This document shows positions 1-11,390 of a stretch of 64,000 bases of DNA, piece after piece. The notes under the pieces were generated by a model. It did no database searches and had not been told where the DNA came from. It was given only the letters and a program-made list of their open reading frames with translations. The stretch comes from Margaritifera margaritifera. Taxonomy: Eukaryota > Mollusca > Bivalvia > Unionida > Margaritiferidae. The stretch is taken from assembly GCA_029931535.1 (NCBI GenBank), contig JAQPZY010000566.1, positions 62,001-126,000 of the forward strand, read 5' to 3'. Positions within the stretch are counted from its first letter, which is position 1; each line of letters begins with the position of its first letter. The translations under genes were made by a program, and so were the position numbers.

Positions 1-58
1 GAAAGCTTGTTTGAGCCGTTCTTTCTTTTGTTACAATTTGTAACCCATAGACGTAACA
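1..58 (+). mobile_element. 3' tail of an LTR, cut by window edge
   Basis: The first 58 bases end in CGTAACA and match the last 50 bases of the solo LTR at 9050-9928. Shared features are a GAAAGCTTGTTTGAG block, a TTGTTACA block and an ACCCATAG-CGTAACA end. It is therefore the 3' end of a second LTR of the same family. The rest lies outside the window. No tRNA-complementary primer site follows directly, so it is more likely a solo or 3' LTR than a 5' LTR. Confidence 0.7.
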
Positions 59-355
59 TTAGAATATCAAAGGAGATTTATATCAAATAAATCAATTTGT
101 GTTTCGGCACCGTGAAGTTAACATCGCACGCATTGATTTGACAACACAGTGAAATTGGGGCACAGTAACGTTTCCATTGTGTTATGTATGATGTTTATAT
201 AATATTATAGATATTTTAGGAAATTATAAATGCTACTTGACTTTAATATTTGCTTAAATCTTAATGTTGTTATCAGAAAAAAACATGTTTAACTAGTGTC
301 CTTGAATTAGGTTGTTTACTTCAGATTTGAGCTAAATGATAGTTTTGATAAACAA

Positions 356-1012
356 TGTTTTCTAAATTTGAGGTCAAGGTTGATTTTGTTTACAGATAAA
401 ACTGGAAAATCCTTAGAGTTATGTGTAAAAAGACATGTCCACAGAAGTAAAATTTCATTAAGATGACACATATTCTAGTACATTATGTCATGTGACCAAT
501 CTTTATATATACCATGTTTAGTGCACAGTTTTTCAGTTTCAACATTACTATCAGTCTTGTAAAGAGCTATTACAGTTGTGGAAAGTCATTCCAAATACTA
601 AGAAAGGAATTATTTAAAATATTCATTGGATTATAACAGTGCTCATAAACTTTTGGATTTTGGATTTGTAATTAATAATTTTGGAATTTATGTGAACTTA
701 TTCAGAGATATTTTGGAGTACTTCATTTTGACATCAGCACATTAGAGACTACTAGTACATCAGGACTTTGAAGAAAATTGGCATATCGCAACATTCAAGG
801 ATACCCGTACATTCGGAACATTATATATTAGGACTTGTGATTAGAACACTAATTCTTATTGGATTATTTGGATTTTAATACACATTACTGTAAGTGTCTT
901 TTTGATTTTTTTCATTTTAATTATCTAGAAATAAATTGCTTGTTGATTTTTACTTGATTTGTTGGTTTCACTTTCTTTCTGTTACATTTTTCTAGACCAA
1001 AGATTCGCAACA
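356..1012 (+). mobile_element. LTR-like dispersed repeat, copy A
   Basis: About 657 bp, closely matched end to end by 54220-54874. It begins TGTTTTC and ends CGCAACA (CGTAACA in the other copy), so the ends resemble the TG...CA ends of LTRs. Inside, a TATA-like TTTATATATA lies near 503 and an ACTGTAAGT block lies about 120 bp before the 3' end. The solo LTR at 9050-9928 has an ACTGTAAGT block at a similar place. No target-site duplication is visible, and no gag or pol lies next to it. It is probably a solo LTR or a 5'-truncated LTR of a family related to the 9-kb element. The exact 5' end is uncertain because a few bases upstream are also similar in the two copies. Confidence 0.65.
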
Positions 1013-1618
1013 ATTGTCAAAGTTAAGTATTTGTCATTGCATTTTCTTTTACAACAGAACCAAAAAAAAGAAGGAAAGATCCATTGTCATTATGCAAACT
1101 AGAATTACACAGTAAAAAAGAATACACATACTATGTAAGTAATCAGAATATATAACAAAAGTGTTTCTTGTTAATTGAGATTTAAATGAATTTTAAATGC
1201 AACTGTATTAAAAAAGACTTTGTAAATAATCAAATATAAATTATAAAAGTGTTTCATATAAATCGAGATTTAACTGAATTTCAAAGACAACTTTAAACAC
1301 TTTAAAGCAAAATTCACAAAGCACTTAGCTTTACTAATAAGAATTTTATTTTGTTTTGTGTTTATGAAGCAATGAAGACTTTCATTATGTTTCTCATGAT
1401 TACATATTCTATTGAATTTTTATTATTACTGAAAGAGAGGACGAATCCATTGTTATTTTACAGAGAAAAATTCACACAATACAAAAAGGGAAGATTTACA
1501 GATTTACTTAAAATTCCTAAAAAACTGTTATTTGCATATTTACACAGAAGAAAAGCTAACATGGCTAAATAGATTCAACTAAAACACAGTACTGCTAAAG
1601 AATGTCATCAGTTGAAAG
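1013..1618. other. AT-rich noncoding, with short diverged duplication
   Basis: No convincing gene. A block of about 50 bp at 1157-1205 (AAAAGTGTTTC..GAGATTTAA) recurs at 1244-1290, a diverged tandem duplication. The 73-codon open frame starting at 1351 begins with TTG, has AT-driven composition and shows no recognisable domain. Confidence 0.5.
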
Positions 1619-1746
1619 ACGCTGGATATATAGATAAATTACCTAGAAAGATGCTGGATATATAGACAAATTACCTTGAAAGATGCTGGATATATAGATA
1701 AATTACCTAGAAAGATGCTGGATATATAGACAAATTACCTAGAAAA
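1619..1746. repeat. 32-bp minisatellite, four copies in A-B-A-B order
   Basis: GCTGGATATATAGA starts at 1621, 1653, 1685 and 1717, an exact 32-bp period. Units 1 and 3 read GATAAATTACC and units 2 and 4 read GACAAATTACC, so the evolving unit is a 64-bp pair. Confidence 0.9.
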
Positions 1747-3622
1747 AAAAAGAAAGGCAGACAAATTTTACTAGTTTGAAATTTTGTAAATTAAATCATG
1801 AATATACCTTATAATGGGTAGATTATTTTATGACAACACAAGCAAAGATGGCTTTTTTATTATATTTGCAAGGATTGTTGCAATAAGTACCAAAAAAGGG
1901 AGATGTCTTGAAAAACGTACAAGACTTGAACCAAAAAAATAGAAGCAAAAACACTGTAAATTCATTATTTATTCTAGAATATTGTAAACAGACAAATATT
2001 GTAAATAGGATCATGTTCTTCAATGCTTCATACCTCTTTATGAGTGATTTATGTATCTATCAATGATAACTTTTACAAAATTCAAATGAATTTTAAAAAA
2101 TCATTTTTGATTCTGCAGAATTATTTTCACAAAAATATACGTAAAATGATAAGGTTTGAGGAAGACAGGGGAACTTATAGCCTTAAGATATTTTTGATAT
2201 TCTTTTATTTAATTTACATTGGGGGAGAGGGTTGTTTTAGTCTCCGCTATATTCCGTATTTCCTGTAATTACAATTTTGAAATTTTAACGACAAACTCAA
2301 ATTTTCCGTTTAGAATGTATGGAAATTATTTGTATTGCTAGGTGAAATTGTTCCAAATATTTTATGTTCTGGTTTATTGGGTGTGGGTTGGTTGGTTGGT
2401 TGTTTGGTTGGTTGGTTGGTTGGTATTCGCTTAATAACTTCTTTTAGTGAGCAAGTGGTAGACTATGGACCTACAAAAAAGAGTATATTTTTCGTTTTCC
2501 TACAAGTCAAATGGGAAAACACTGGAAAATTTCATTTTCGCTGTATATGTAAAATGTTTCAAAAATTTAAAAAGAAAACGTAAATTTTAATTACTTTTTT
2601 TTATTTGTGGTTCCACTCCCCTCCCTTGGGGAAAGGGATGATGATAAGGGATGGGCCGCCCTCCCCTCCTCACATCAGTTCGATGGAAGGAAAGGTAACT
2701 CTTACTCCCTTTAATCCCTTAATGACGGAAATACTTTTCATTTACGTAACGTTTTCAAAACCAACTTTCTTATTTATTCTGCAAACAAAAAACAGAAATT
2801 TTTTAAAACTCTTTTAATTTACAATAATTCCAGATAAATTTAAAAACTTCCTGTTTATTCTACAAAAAATAAAAGACAAGTAACAAAAGTTCTTTTTGTA
2901 TTCTTAAAAAATAAAAAAGAAAGATGCCATGTAGATTTCTCACAACGCTTTTACTTCTTCAAAAAAGATATAAAGATAATTTGATTTTTTTTTTGTTTTT
3001 TTTTTTTGCAAAAATTAAAATGGTCCGCCCTATCACTTAACATTGAAGTGATATTGAACACTCTAAAATATCGAAATGGCGGACAAAAATATTATATTTC
3101 AGGTCATTACAAAGGTATTTCAGACTTAAAATAGAATGCCAGTCTAAAAAGTCTACTTCCGGTCATAAAAGAAATCTAGTTCTGGTTATGACATTATACA
3201 AAGGTTTATTTCCGGTTGTGAAGTCATAAAAAAGTCGACGTTTGGTCTAAAAAGTCGACTTCCCATCATGAGCGCTGCCATATTTAACAGTACCCATAAT
3301 AGCATAGGGCTATCATTATGGCCGCCATTTTTTAGGCCTGGCCACATGTCAATTTAGTGTTCAATTGATCAATTTATTCCAGATAATTGGAATTTAATTC
3401 AGAATGAGTTTACAGATTTCCTCTTTGATTTTACTAATCAATCAATTTTCCCCAAAAATTTAAGTGGAAAAATATTTGGTAAACATGACTAAATTTGAAA
3501 AGATTGAGACAACTTGGCGCGACAGAATTAATAAACATCATGATTTTGTTTTTCTTACGATTTCGACACCTACAAAAACAAATTCGTCTTTCCATTGTGT
3601 ACTACACTGCGAAGAATAATAA
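1747..3622. other. Noncoding, low-complexity tracts
   Basis: No gene recognised. It holds a GGTT microsatellite (2386-2424), a poly-T stretch near 2985-3007, a short GC-richer patch at 2610-2690, and several diverged copies of an ACTTCCGGTCATAAAA-like block between 3100 and 3270. Confidence 0.5.
2386..2424. repeat. (GGTT)n microsatellite
   Basis: About nine GGTT units with one TGTTT interruption. Confidence 0.9.
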
Positions 3623-4006
3623 CGTACATTAACCAGGTTTATAGCATCCATGTGGGTATTAAAGTCAGACCCTATTGATTCTCGCTGTCAAAAATGTGGT
3701 CAGCATTATATTGACCAACTTCAGCATGCCGTTACGTCATATATGTTAACAACACAAGTTGCCAGTGACTTTCGTTGGTATTGCAATAAATTTGGGTATG
3801 TTCCATTTGTATTTACGTCTTCATTTATAGGTTCGTTAGATTTTAGTTATTAGTTGTTTGATTATGGGAAGTCGGTGTTGGGAAAATATTTCCCAGACCG
3901 AGTAATTAGCCAATTTCTAGGAACAGACGTCATACTTACAGGTTTTAAGAGACTTTACAGTGGCATGGACTGGTTTCGTAGTTTGAGATGGGGTCAGACT
4001 AAATAA
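3623..4006 (+). pseudogene. Broken C-terminal coding fragment of a recurrent element, probably a LINE
   Basis: The frame is open from 3623 to 4006 except for one TAG at 3851-3853. It carries a CQKCG motif and a downstream His (QLQHA), which recalls the zinc-binding C-terminal segment found after the reverse transcriptase or RNase H of several LINE clades. After the stop the same frame runs on for about 50 codons (LFDYGKSVLGKYFPD, VISQFLG, MDWFRS) and ends inside the (AAT)n tract. A second, inverted copy at 14780-14980 encodes a similar peptide, with its own stop at a different position. Conservation of the peptide through different lesions shows that both derive from a once-coding repeat. Assignment to a LINE is inference; the family is not named. 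Confidence 0.5.
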
Positions 4007-4028
4007 TAATAATAATAATAATAATAAT
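4002..4028. repeat. (AAT)n tract, tail of the minus-strand LINE
   Basis: About nine AAT units. On the minus strand this is (ATT)n directly after AGGCGCTATACAAAGTCC, the usual ending of CR1/L2-like LINE 3' UTRs. Confidence 0.8.
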
Positions 4029-5067
4029 GAGGACTTTGTATAGCGCCTAATCTTTAGAAGCTCTAAGCGCTTTACAACATTAGATAACACATAAAAGATC
4101 ATATATAATGATATGATTACGAAAAGAAAGAAAAAACAAACACCATGAAATTAGAAAACAAAAATCATGCTGAAAATAGTTAAGGTAAGGAAACATTATT
4201 AAGTCGTTAGGTCTATTCTTGCAGTCGAAATAGGTGCGTTCTAAGAGCACTCTTGAATGAGATCACTGTGTCTTTGTATCTAAGTTCAGTGGGCAATTCG
4301 TTCCACGTTGCTGGGCCCTCGTTTGCAAAAGAACGTTGTCCGTATGACTTCATTTTGATATTGGGAATAATGAGAATACGGGTGTCGGAAGAGGAGCGTA
4401 AGTATCTTGCTGGTGTGTACACATGGGTGAGGTGGATATGTATATTGGACTGGTGCCAGTGAATGAAACGTAGCACAGAGAACAAATTTTGTGTTTGATT
4501 ATGGATCGAATGGGTAGCCAGTGTATGATACAGAGCAGGGTAGAGGTGTGCTCTGTTCGTGGTACTCTAAGAATGATCCGAACAGCTGTGTTTTGAACTT
4601 TTTGAAGTTTCTGGAGTAGATACTGAGATGAACCAGATAGAATTGAGTTGCAATAGTCCAGTCTTGAAAGTACTAAGGAAGACGCAAGTGTCTTAGTGGC
4701 ATCAACTGAAAGATAATTACCCTCTCAGCTCAAGGTATGCAGTCATGCATATATTCATGAAATGTTGGTGCAATGAGAGTGTACTCTCTATAGTAACACC
4801 TAGGTTTCGTACTGACTGTGCGAATTTAATGTTGGTGTTGCTGATATTTATTGTTTGAAGTAAATTATGTGAATGAGAAAGTCTTTGTGTGGTAATCAGA
4901 ATGGCTTCAGTTTTATCATTATTCATCTGCAGCTTGTTACATGTCATCCATGATTTCACATCGGAAATACACCTCTCTACACCTATAATGGTAGCATCAA
5001 CTTCAGTTGGATGGCTAGATTTGGATGGGTGGCTAGATTTGACTAGCATAAGTGGGCATGTAGCCAA
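4029..5067 (-). pseudogene. 5'-truncated CR1/L2-type LINE, C-terminal reverse transcriptase part
   Basis: The minus-strand reading shows the C-terminal order of a CR1/L2-type LINE ORF2. NNDKTEAILI and VRNLGVTIES (about 4935-4790) correspond to the end of the RT domain. RLDYCNS lies at 4644-4666, then QKLQKVQNTA, then IHWLPI. Last come RYLRSS and GPATWNELPTELR with FKSALRTHLF (4410-4220), before a stop near 4213. Between 4790 and 4670 and around 4470 the frame changes, so the ORF is broken by small indels. The 3' UTR has GCGCTTAGAGC and AGGCGCTATACAAAG and ends in (ATT)n. Upstream of 5067 no earlier RT or endonuclease is visible, consistent with the normal 5' truncation of LINE insertions. It cannot encode an active enzyme. 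Confidence 0.88.
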
Positions 5068-5907
5068 GTAGTTCCTATTTTAATTCTGAGGTGTTGATTG
5101 ATTGTGCCATTCGATGGGAGATTTCGCGACAAGAACTACTGTTTTGTTCCATGGAATAATTGGGAAGAGCTCATCCAGTTTGTTTGGAGATACCTTTCAT
5201 TGTAGCAGTTGGTGCAAGTACACGTGATAAACGCGGTTCAGACTGTTGTTTTTAGGACTCACGGTACTAATTATACGGAACAACTGAGAACCGGTCTAGA
5301 AATGGGTGCGATACGATAGAGCATATACGGGTTTGGTGGTCCATAATTGGTTTATAATGAAAAGTAAAATTTTATTTTAAAAAAAATAGAGACAAGATTC
5401 TATTGATGCAGTTTTAGTATTTTTATAGTTCTCTGCATTGGGTGTTTGAATTGTGTTATGTGTTCTTCATGCCACGGCATGCTAAGAAGGAAAAGCCATG
5501 CAAATGTGAAGTTGTAGTTTTGATATTGTGGTCATTTATTTATTGATTAGAGAGAAATTGTTTCTAGTCTAGTTAACACACGAGAACTTCCAGTTGACAA
5601 AGAATGTTGTCGGGAAGTCCTTGGAAATAGGAGAAAACAAGGGACTTCCAGCGCAACCTCACGCAGGTGTTTGATTCGCTTGGTAGAGGAACCGCTGTGC
5701 GTGTTACAGTATAATTTTTTTTTAAGTTTGGACCTGAGGTACACATAGGACTAAAAAAAAGGAACGACTAGTCACAGTTACTAAAACGTTTAGGAACTGA
5801 AGTCGAAATTAAACTGTATAAAACACAACTTCAACATTTTCAGTTCTGTTCATTCTAGTTTCTCGTCTTTGCATCGCGAAATAATAATATTTCGAAACAG
5901 CAAAAAT
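5068..5907. other. No gene recognised
   Basis: Unassigned sequence with short open frames only. A 65-codon minus-strand frame (5547-5744) shows no domain. Confidence 0.4.
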
Positions 5908-6725
5908 TAATGTTAGAAATATTGCACCAATATTATGTCCCAAAATCGCCGCCTTGGTTGGTCTTTGCTGGTTCAGGCGCTCCTCAGCAGGTCCTCTCCT
6001 TTTGCAGAATAAATGTATTGGCATTAGAGCCTTCTGTCCTGGCCGTATGTACCTGTACGCTGTCGGTTCGGGGAATGGAGGCAGGATTGGGGTTGCCATT
6101 GCGGCACAACATGACGCCATCTCGGGAGAGTTGCCCGTTGGGGCCTCCGTTTTCGCTACAAAGGGTAAAGCCATCCTCAGATCTATGGGCTGCACCGGAG
6201 CCATTCAATCAAAAATAAAAATAAGTTTTGGCGTCCTTTCCAATTCCTTTTCAACAATGAAAGCCTTGCAAAGCCTTAAATTTGACAACCTGTTAATATC
6301 CCAGATCTTACAGAAATGTGATTTACAGATACTATCTGGAGAAAGTAGACTGTACAATTGTCTTGTCACATTGGTAGTAAGGGCACTAAAACGGTACATA
6401 AAGCAGTCCGTTTCCGAATGAAAGATAGTCCTTATACTAACTTAAAATATTATATAAATTAGCATGTTCTTACAGAAACGGGATTTGCTGATGTAATCTG
6501 GAAAAAAGTATTATGTGCTGTTGACTGCCTAGTCACATTGGTATTAAGGATAATGAAATGTTAGATAAAGCAGCCAAAACCGCCCTGCAGTCGCCGTTTC
6601 CGAATGAAAGATTCCTTACACTGACTTGAAATATTATATAAATCCGCATATTCTTCATGCTTGGCAAAATATGGGGAATGAAAACTCCACTATTGGAGAA
6701 TGGCACCACTGGTGTAGAACAAATA
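5908..6725 (+). repeat. Dispersed repeat, left arm of a large diverged inverted pair
   Basis: 5908-6120 and 6588-6725 match, in inverse orientation, the two halves of 7675-8012. Anchors are GTTAGAAATATTGCA, CCAAAATCGCC-CCTTGG, GGGGAATGGAGGCAGG, CGTTTCCGAATGAAAGATTCCTTA and GAGAATGGCACCACT. About 460 bp in the middle (6130-6587) is absent from the right arm. That segment holds a diverged tandem duplication, with a GTCACATTGGTA...CGTTTCCGAATGAAAGA block at about 6363-6430 and again at 6532-6612. Overlapping open frames exist on both strands here (plus 5954-6421, 155 codons; minus 5809-6204, 131 codons), but neither is kept in the right arm. Confidence 0.75.
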
Positions 6726-7674
6726 GCAGACATGAGGTTGTATTGTACCCAAAGCATATCGAACACACATACATTGCTCATGCATACCTCACATGAGAAA
6801 CCACCTTTTACTCTTTGCAGAAAACTAAACCAGCAGAAAGAGAGAATAACTCTCGTATTGAAAAAGGAACCGGGGAAGTTCATTTTATAGTGCAAGCCAG
6901 TGAATGAGAGGATAATGAGGACAAGACGTAATTCAGAATTCACAAGGCGCTCCCATTAAACAGCGCTATTCCAACAACAAATGAAGCAGACAAAGAGTTG
7001 AAGAAGCATTTAGCCACCAATTACATGGTCTTTTTGAAAAGATCTCGTCACATGATGACCGACAGGAAAGTGCAAGTGTGATTCCCTAGTTGCAATGCTA
7101 GTGGCACTAGGAAGATATTACGACTAAATTCGTACGAAGCGGTCACATGACATGAATATGAAAGCGATAATCCGTGTCCATCAGAGAGAAAAGCCTTAGT
7201 CGCACAAACTCATCGCACAGTATCTGATGATAACGCTTCTCCGCAGACGGATTCCTCCTTCAAGCATAACTCTCAAATGAGAGCAAAGTGAAAAGTTAGT
7301 AATATATATATGAAACCTAGTTATGTACAGAAAGACAAAATGTCAATCCAAGACAAAATATCTTAGTTAGCGTGTGAAAATAGCACCCAAAGTGATTAAA
7401 CGCTTCCATTGCTAATCAGCAAATGCTGCAAAATTCCATAATTTGAGGAAATATGTATAGGTGTGTTCAGCGTGTGTCTAAGAACTTTAGTCATGCACAT
7501 ATGTGTTTAGTGCATACCTCTGTGCAGCTATGTATTAGAGCTATCGCCTGTGTGCCACACCTGCCCACCTATATGAGGTACGGCCTGATCGAGGTTCACC
7601 ATTCAGTAGGTATGCACGAGTCAGGTATTTGTGTTCCATACGCGATGGACACAATACCACCTCAACTCAGCGAT
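6726..7674. other. Spacer between the inverted repeat arms
   Basis: No gene recognised. A 91-codon plus-strand frame (7453-7728) runs into the right arm and shows no domain. Confidence 0.4.
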
Positions 7675-8012
7675 TTGTACTATACGAGTGGTGCCATTCT
7701 CCCATATTGGAGTTTTCGTTCCCCATAGTTTGCCAAGTATAAATAACATGCTGTTTTATATTGTATTTTAAGTCAGTTTAAGGAATCTTTCATTTCGGAA
7801 ACGGTTGAATGCAACGTCAGCCAAAAACCCTGCCTCCATTCCCCTAATCACCCACACGATACGAGGCTCAATTTCATTACATTTACTTTGAAAAGGAAAA
7901 GACCGGCCGAAGACCCTCTGAACCAGTAAGACTAAATACAACTCCTGGGAGCTCTGAGAACCAAGGTGTCGATTTTGGAACATAGAATTTTGCAATATTT
8001 CCAACACTGAGT
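7675..8012 (-). repeat. Dispersed repeat, right arm of the inverted pair
   Basis: This is the reverse-complement partner of 5908-6120 plus 6588-6725. It is contiguous here, so it likely shows the undisturbed arrangement of the element. No target duplication or terminal motif could be fixed by eye. Confidence 0.75.
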
Positions 8013-9049
8013 TTTGCCATTCCTAGCGAGGACGAATCAGCATGCCAAAGAGAGGAATGCAATTTGGCCGCAAGCGTGCAAGGTTTGGTATGTGGGCCCA
8101 AAGACTACATACAAGAGCAAGAGTTGAACCTAGAGACATAGGTTCTTTATATGTTCCTCATACTCTCTCTAATGCACGCAGCCGCCTCATGCAACATGCA
8201 GGAGAACTAATGGTGTCTATTCTATTTCCTGAGGTCGGAAGTGGGAGGGTTGTGGGTGGTGGTTGCGGGGGAATTTCTATTCGGTTTAAAATGAGTTCTC
8301 TATATAGCTTTTCCGGTGAATACATTGAGTAGCATTAATGACCGCAAGCCCCCATCCCCACCCCCGAACAAAATGTAGGGAACTGTAAGAATGACAATTT
8401 ACCTCAAATATTTACCCAGCAACGAATTTCTAAGCAACATTTTGGTTTTATTAAAATTTCAAAAATAGCAATGCACTGGAGAGATTAGCCAGTTTAATGT
8501 AACACGGACAGATTGATTTGCGCATATTGTATATAAGGAAGATAACGTTTATACATCAATTCACATGTACATAAAAAAATGCCTTTCTTCGGAAAACAGA
8601 CACGTTATTTGCATGGTCCATACGCTGAAGTCACCACTTTAGTCAGTAAGAAACTATTGTTTGGTTAGGAAACACTTGTCCATTGATCACGGAAAACACG
8701 TGACCGTTTAATACATAACTTTTATAGGGGAATTTCATGGGTGGAAATGGAATGGCCGTTGAGACCAAGTGACCGCTATATAAAGGTGACCATTACGCCA
8801 GGTTATAGTCCAGACTGTTTGCATATTGGCAAGTAACAATATAGATTGGTAGGCAATAATTGAGATTGGTAGCAAATAGTGGTAAGTAAAAATATTGATT
8901 GGAAGGTAATGATGGTAATAATTAATGTAGATTGGTCTGAAATAATATAAATGGTAGATAAGAATAGAAAATCATCAACATGATTGTAAAGCTACATATA
9001 ACTTATGAACATAAACATTTTTATCTACAACATAGTTGTGGGTGGATAC
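8013..9049. other. Noncoding; TATA-containing stretch and GATTGGTA-like repeats
   Basis: No gene recognised. CTATATAAAGGTGACC at 8776-8791 looks like a core promoter, but no recognisable coding sequence follows. 8843-8945 holds imperfect repeats of AGATTGGTA. 8340-8370 is a C-rich patch. Confidence 0.4.
9046..9049. repeat. Left target-site duplication (ATAC)
   Basis: ATAC lies directly before TGTTACG. The same ATAC follows the LTR at 9929-9932. Confidence 0.8.
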
Positions 9050-9928
9050 TGTTACGGAAATATGTATCATTGCTTTTAAATAATGGTATAGTGCTATTAG
9101 TTTCTACCCTCTGCATTATAGTCTAATAGGTGTCGTTTTGCAGAGTACACATATACGGTAATTTCAATGTGACCCAGTACATTAGTCCTGGAAAAATCAA
9201 TATTATCGTTTGAAGCATTAGTAATTTCACGTGGGGTTTGCACTTCTGATCTGACCTGGATTTCGCAATTCAGGAATGATTCATTTTGTTGACCAGAAGT
9301 TAGATAGTAAGATCGTAATACTGAGTTGTTATTCTGAGACGGAATAAGAAATGGGTTTTATTTGAATTTCAATGACGCAGTACAGAAACTATAAAATAAG
9401 ATGTAATCGCAGCGTTCGTCATTCTACATAGTTTCGTCAGCTTGAGAGGTCATTAGCGAAATTGGTTCTTTGTATGTGATATTGTGCTTCAGAGACAGTA
9501 TTATACAGTACATTTTGGATTTAGTAATGCTACTTCAGAAATATTTTCCAGACAGTACATATTTGGGATTAACTACTGATATTTAAGAATTATACAGCTC
9601 CGTTGGAATTATCGGAACCATCTCTAGAACTTGTGTGATATTCTTTATTCACAACGATTACTTGGAATTAATAACACTTGAATATAACTGATTCTTGTTG
9701 GCACGCCAGCACTTTGGTGGTTTCATTCGGAATATTTGGATTAACTTCCGGATCAGTGAACATTAGAACAATTTAGGACTTTTAAGGATATTCTATACTG
9801 TAAGTTATTTTTAATTCTTTCACTTTGATTGTTTTTTGAAATATTATTAGGAAATTAAATATTTGTGTTTTAAATCTTGAAAGCTTGTTTGAGTCTTTTC
9901 CTTTGTTACATTACCCATAGTCGTAACA
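9050..9928 (+). mobile_element. Solo LTR with 4-bp target duplication
   Basis: An 879-bp element begins TGTTACG and ends CGTAACA, a perfect 7-bp terminal inverted repeat with canonical TG/CA ends. It is flanked on both sides by ATAC. A 4-bp duplication fits integration by a Ty3/Gypsy-type integrase, which usually makes 4-6 bp. There is no internal gag-pol region, so the element is a solo LTR left by recombination between two LTRs. ACTGTAAGT lies about 130 bp from the 3' end, as in the LTR-like copies at 356-1012 and 54220-54874. The last 50 bases match the LTR end at 1-58. Assignment to Gypsy is inferred from duplication length only. Confidence 0.88.
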
Positions 9929-9932
9929 ATAC

Positions 9933-10021
9933 TTTGAAATCATTAACCTTTCGATACACCTTAATTCTTATGATCTGTATATATAACACTGTGATATCCA
10001 ATCTTACCCAACCTCTACCAA
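9933..10021. other. Unassigned
   Basis: Short stretch after the solo LTR; nothing recognised. Confidence 0.4.
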
Positions 10022-10172
10022 GACTGAGCAAACATCTGTTGGTTATTGTTTACGCTGGATTGAACAACGATTGCACACAGGATGCACTGAAGACAAATAT
10101 AAAGAAGTCTGGTTTCTTTTGAGCTGTTTATGTGGGTTTTAACGGGACATTAAACACATTATTTGCTATATC
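10022..10172 (+). repeat. Dispersed repeat, copy 1
   Basis: It matches the reverse complement of about 24757-24905. Shared blocks are CATCTGTTGGT, CTGGATTGA, CGATTGCACACAGGATGCAC and ACACATTATT. The family is not recognised; its length of about 150 bp would fit a SINE or a transposon end. Confidence 0.7.
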
Positions 10173-11327
10173 ATGTTGAGGAAATGGAAAGCATAAAGAA
10201 GACCTAATGGCTTTATTATTGATGGTTCAATAATATTTAAATTAACAATGATCAGCGTTTCAAAGAGATGACGTATTTCTAAATTATACTAAGATCAAAG
10301 TGCAGTGACTGGCTATTGGCACAATTGAAATGAACATTCAAAAAGAAAAACAGACTTGTAGCATATACATATTTTATCTTCAAAAATACAGCACATCTTG
10401 CCAAATGATTATAGCAAACTCTTGTCTATGTTTGGCTAAAACGTGGTAGTACTTGAAGAAATTGGTAAAATGATTGTGAGAGTTAGGAAGCCGTGCCACT
10501 ATCGTGATATATCCGAATTCGGGCTAAAGAGGAGCGTGTCAAGGTTTTGTATATGGAATAAACAATAACATTTCTGATGTTATGGTATAAATGGAAACTA
10601 ATGTTCCTGCGTCTCTATGAGTCTTCCTCCTGCAATACACAAATATTGCAAGATAAATGTCTGTACAGTTTAAAATATTAAAATATTATCAACCATTTCC
10701 CCTACTACATTGCAACTAAAAAAAACTACATACCTGAAGGAAAACGATTTTGTTCCCTGTCGAAATGGTTAGATAGTGTGTTCAATAACCTTCTATAATT
10801 TAATGATTTCAAGGTACACTCCAATTTATTTTGGAAATTATCCAAACATATACCCATTGAATGACTATTAAACACACCCAGTTATCAGTAATGTCATTTG
10901 TGTACTCAATTTATCAGTTCTATTTCCAACAGCAATAGATCACTGATCATAAAATGAAAGATCACATACAAATTAAAAGAGTATCTTGAAATAGACATTC
11001 AACTTTAATTTTGATGTTGCTTTGAAATTGTCTTAGAGATACATAGTTTGCTCACGAGATGGCCATCATTTTGTGCGTTTTTATTTCTATTCAGCCTCCT
11101 AGGTTTTATTGCTTTTCGCTCTCTGCTTTTACATTGTATCTATATACAACGAAAGAAAGTATCTCAATCACCTCTTAAATCACGTCTTCAATCACCTCTT
11201 CTCTGGTGAGGTCGGCACATTTGCAGCCGTTCTTGTATGGTTTAGGTTTGGGCTTGGCTTTCTGTCTTGCAGCAATGTCTTGCAAGTACTCAATCTTCAA
11301 CTCAACTTTACATTTCTTTATCTCATT

Positions 11328-11330
<3 letters not shown>

Positions 11331-11389
<59 letters not shown>
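11331..11389. repeat. (AAT)n microsatellite
   Basis: About 19 perfect AAT units. Confidence 0.95.

Positions 11390-11390
<1 letters not shown>

Noticed and set aside
5809..6421. Overlapping open frames of 131 and 155 codons on opposite strands
   Set aside because: They lie within a dispersed repeat; the inverted copy at 7675-8012 does not keep either frame, and no domain is visible.
8776..8791. TATA box as a promoter of a local gene
   Set aside because: No coding sequence or initiator context follows; TATA-like words are common in AT-rich DNA.
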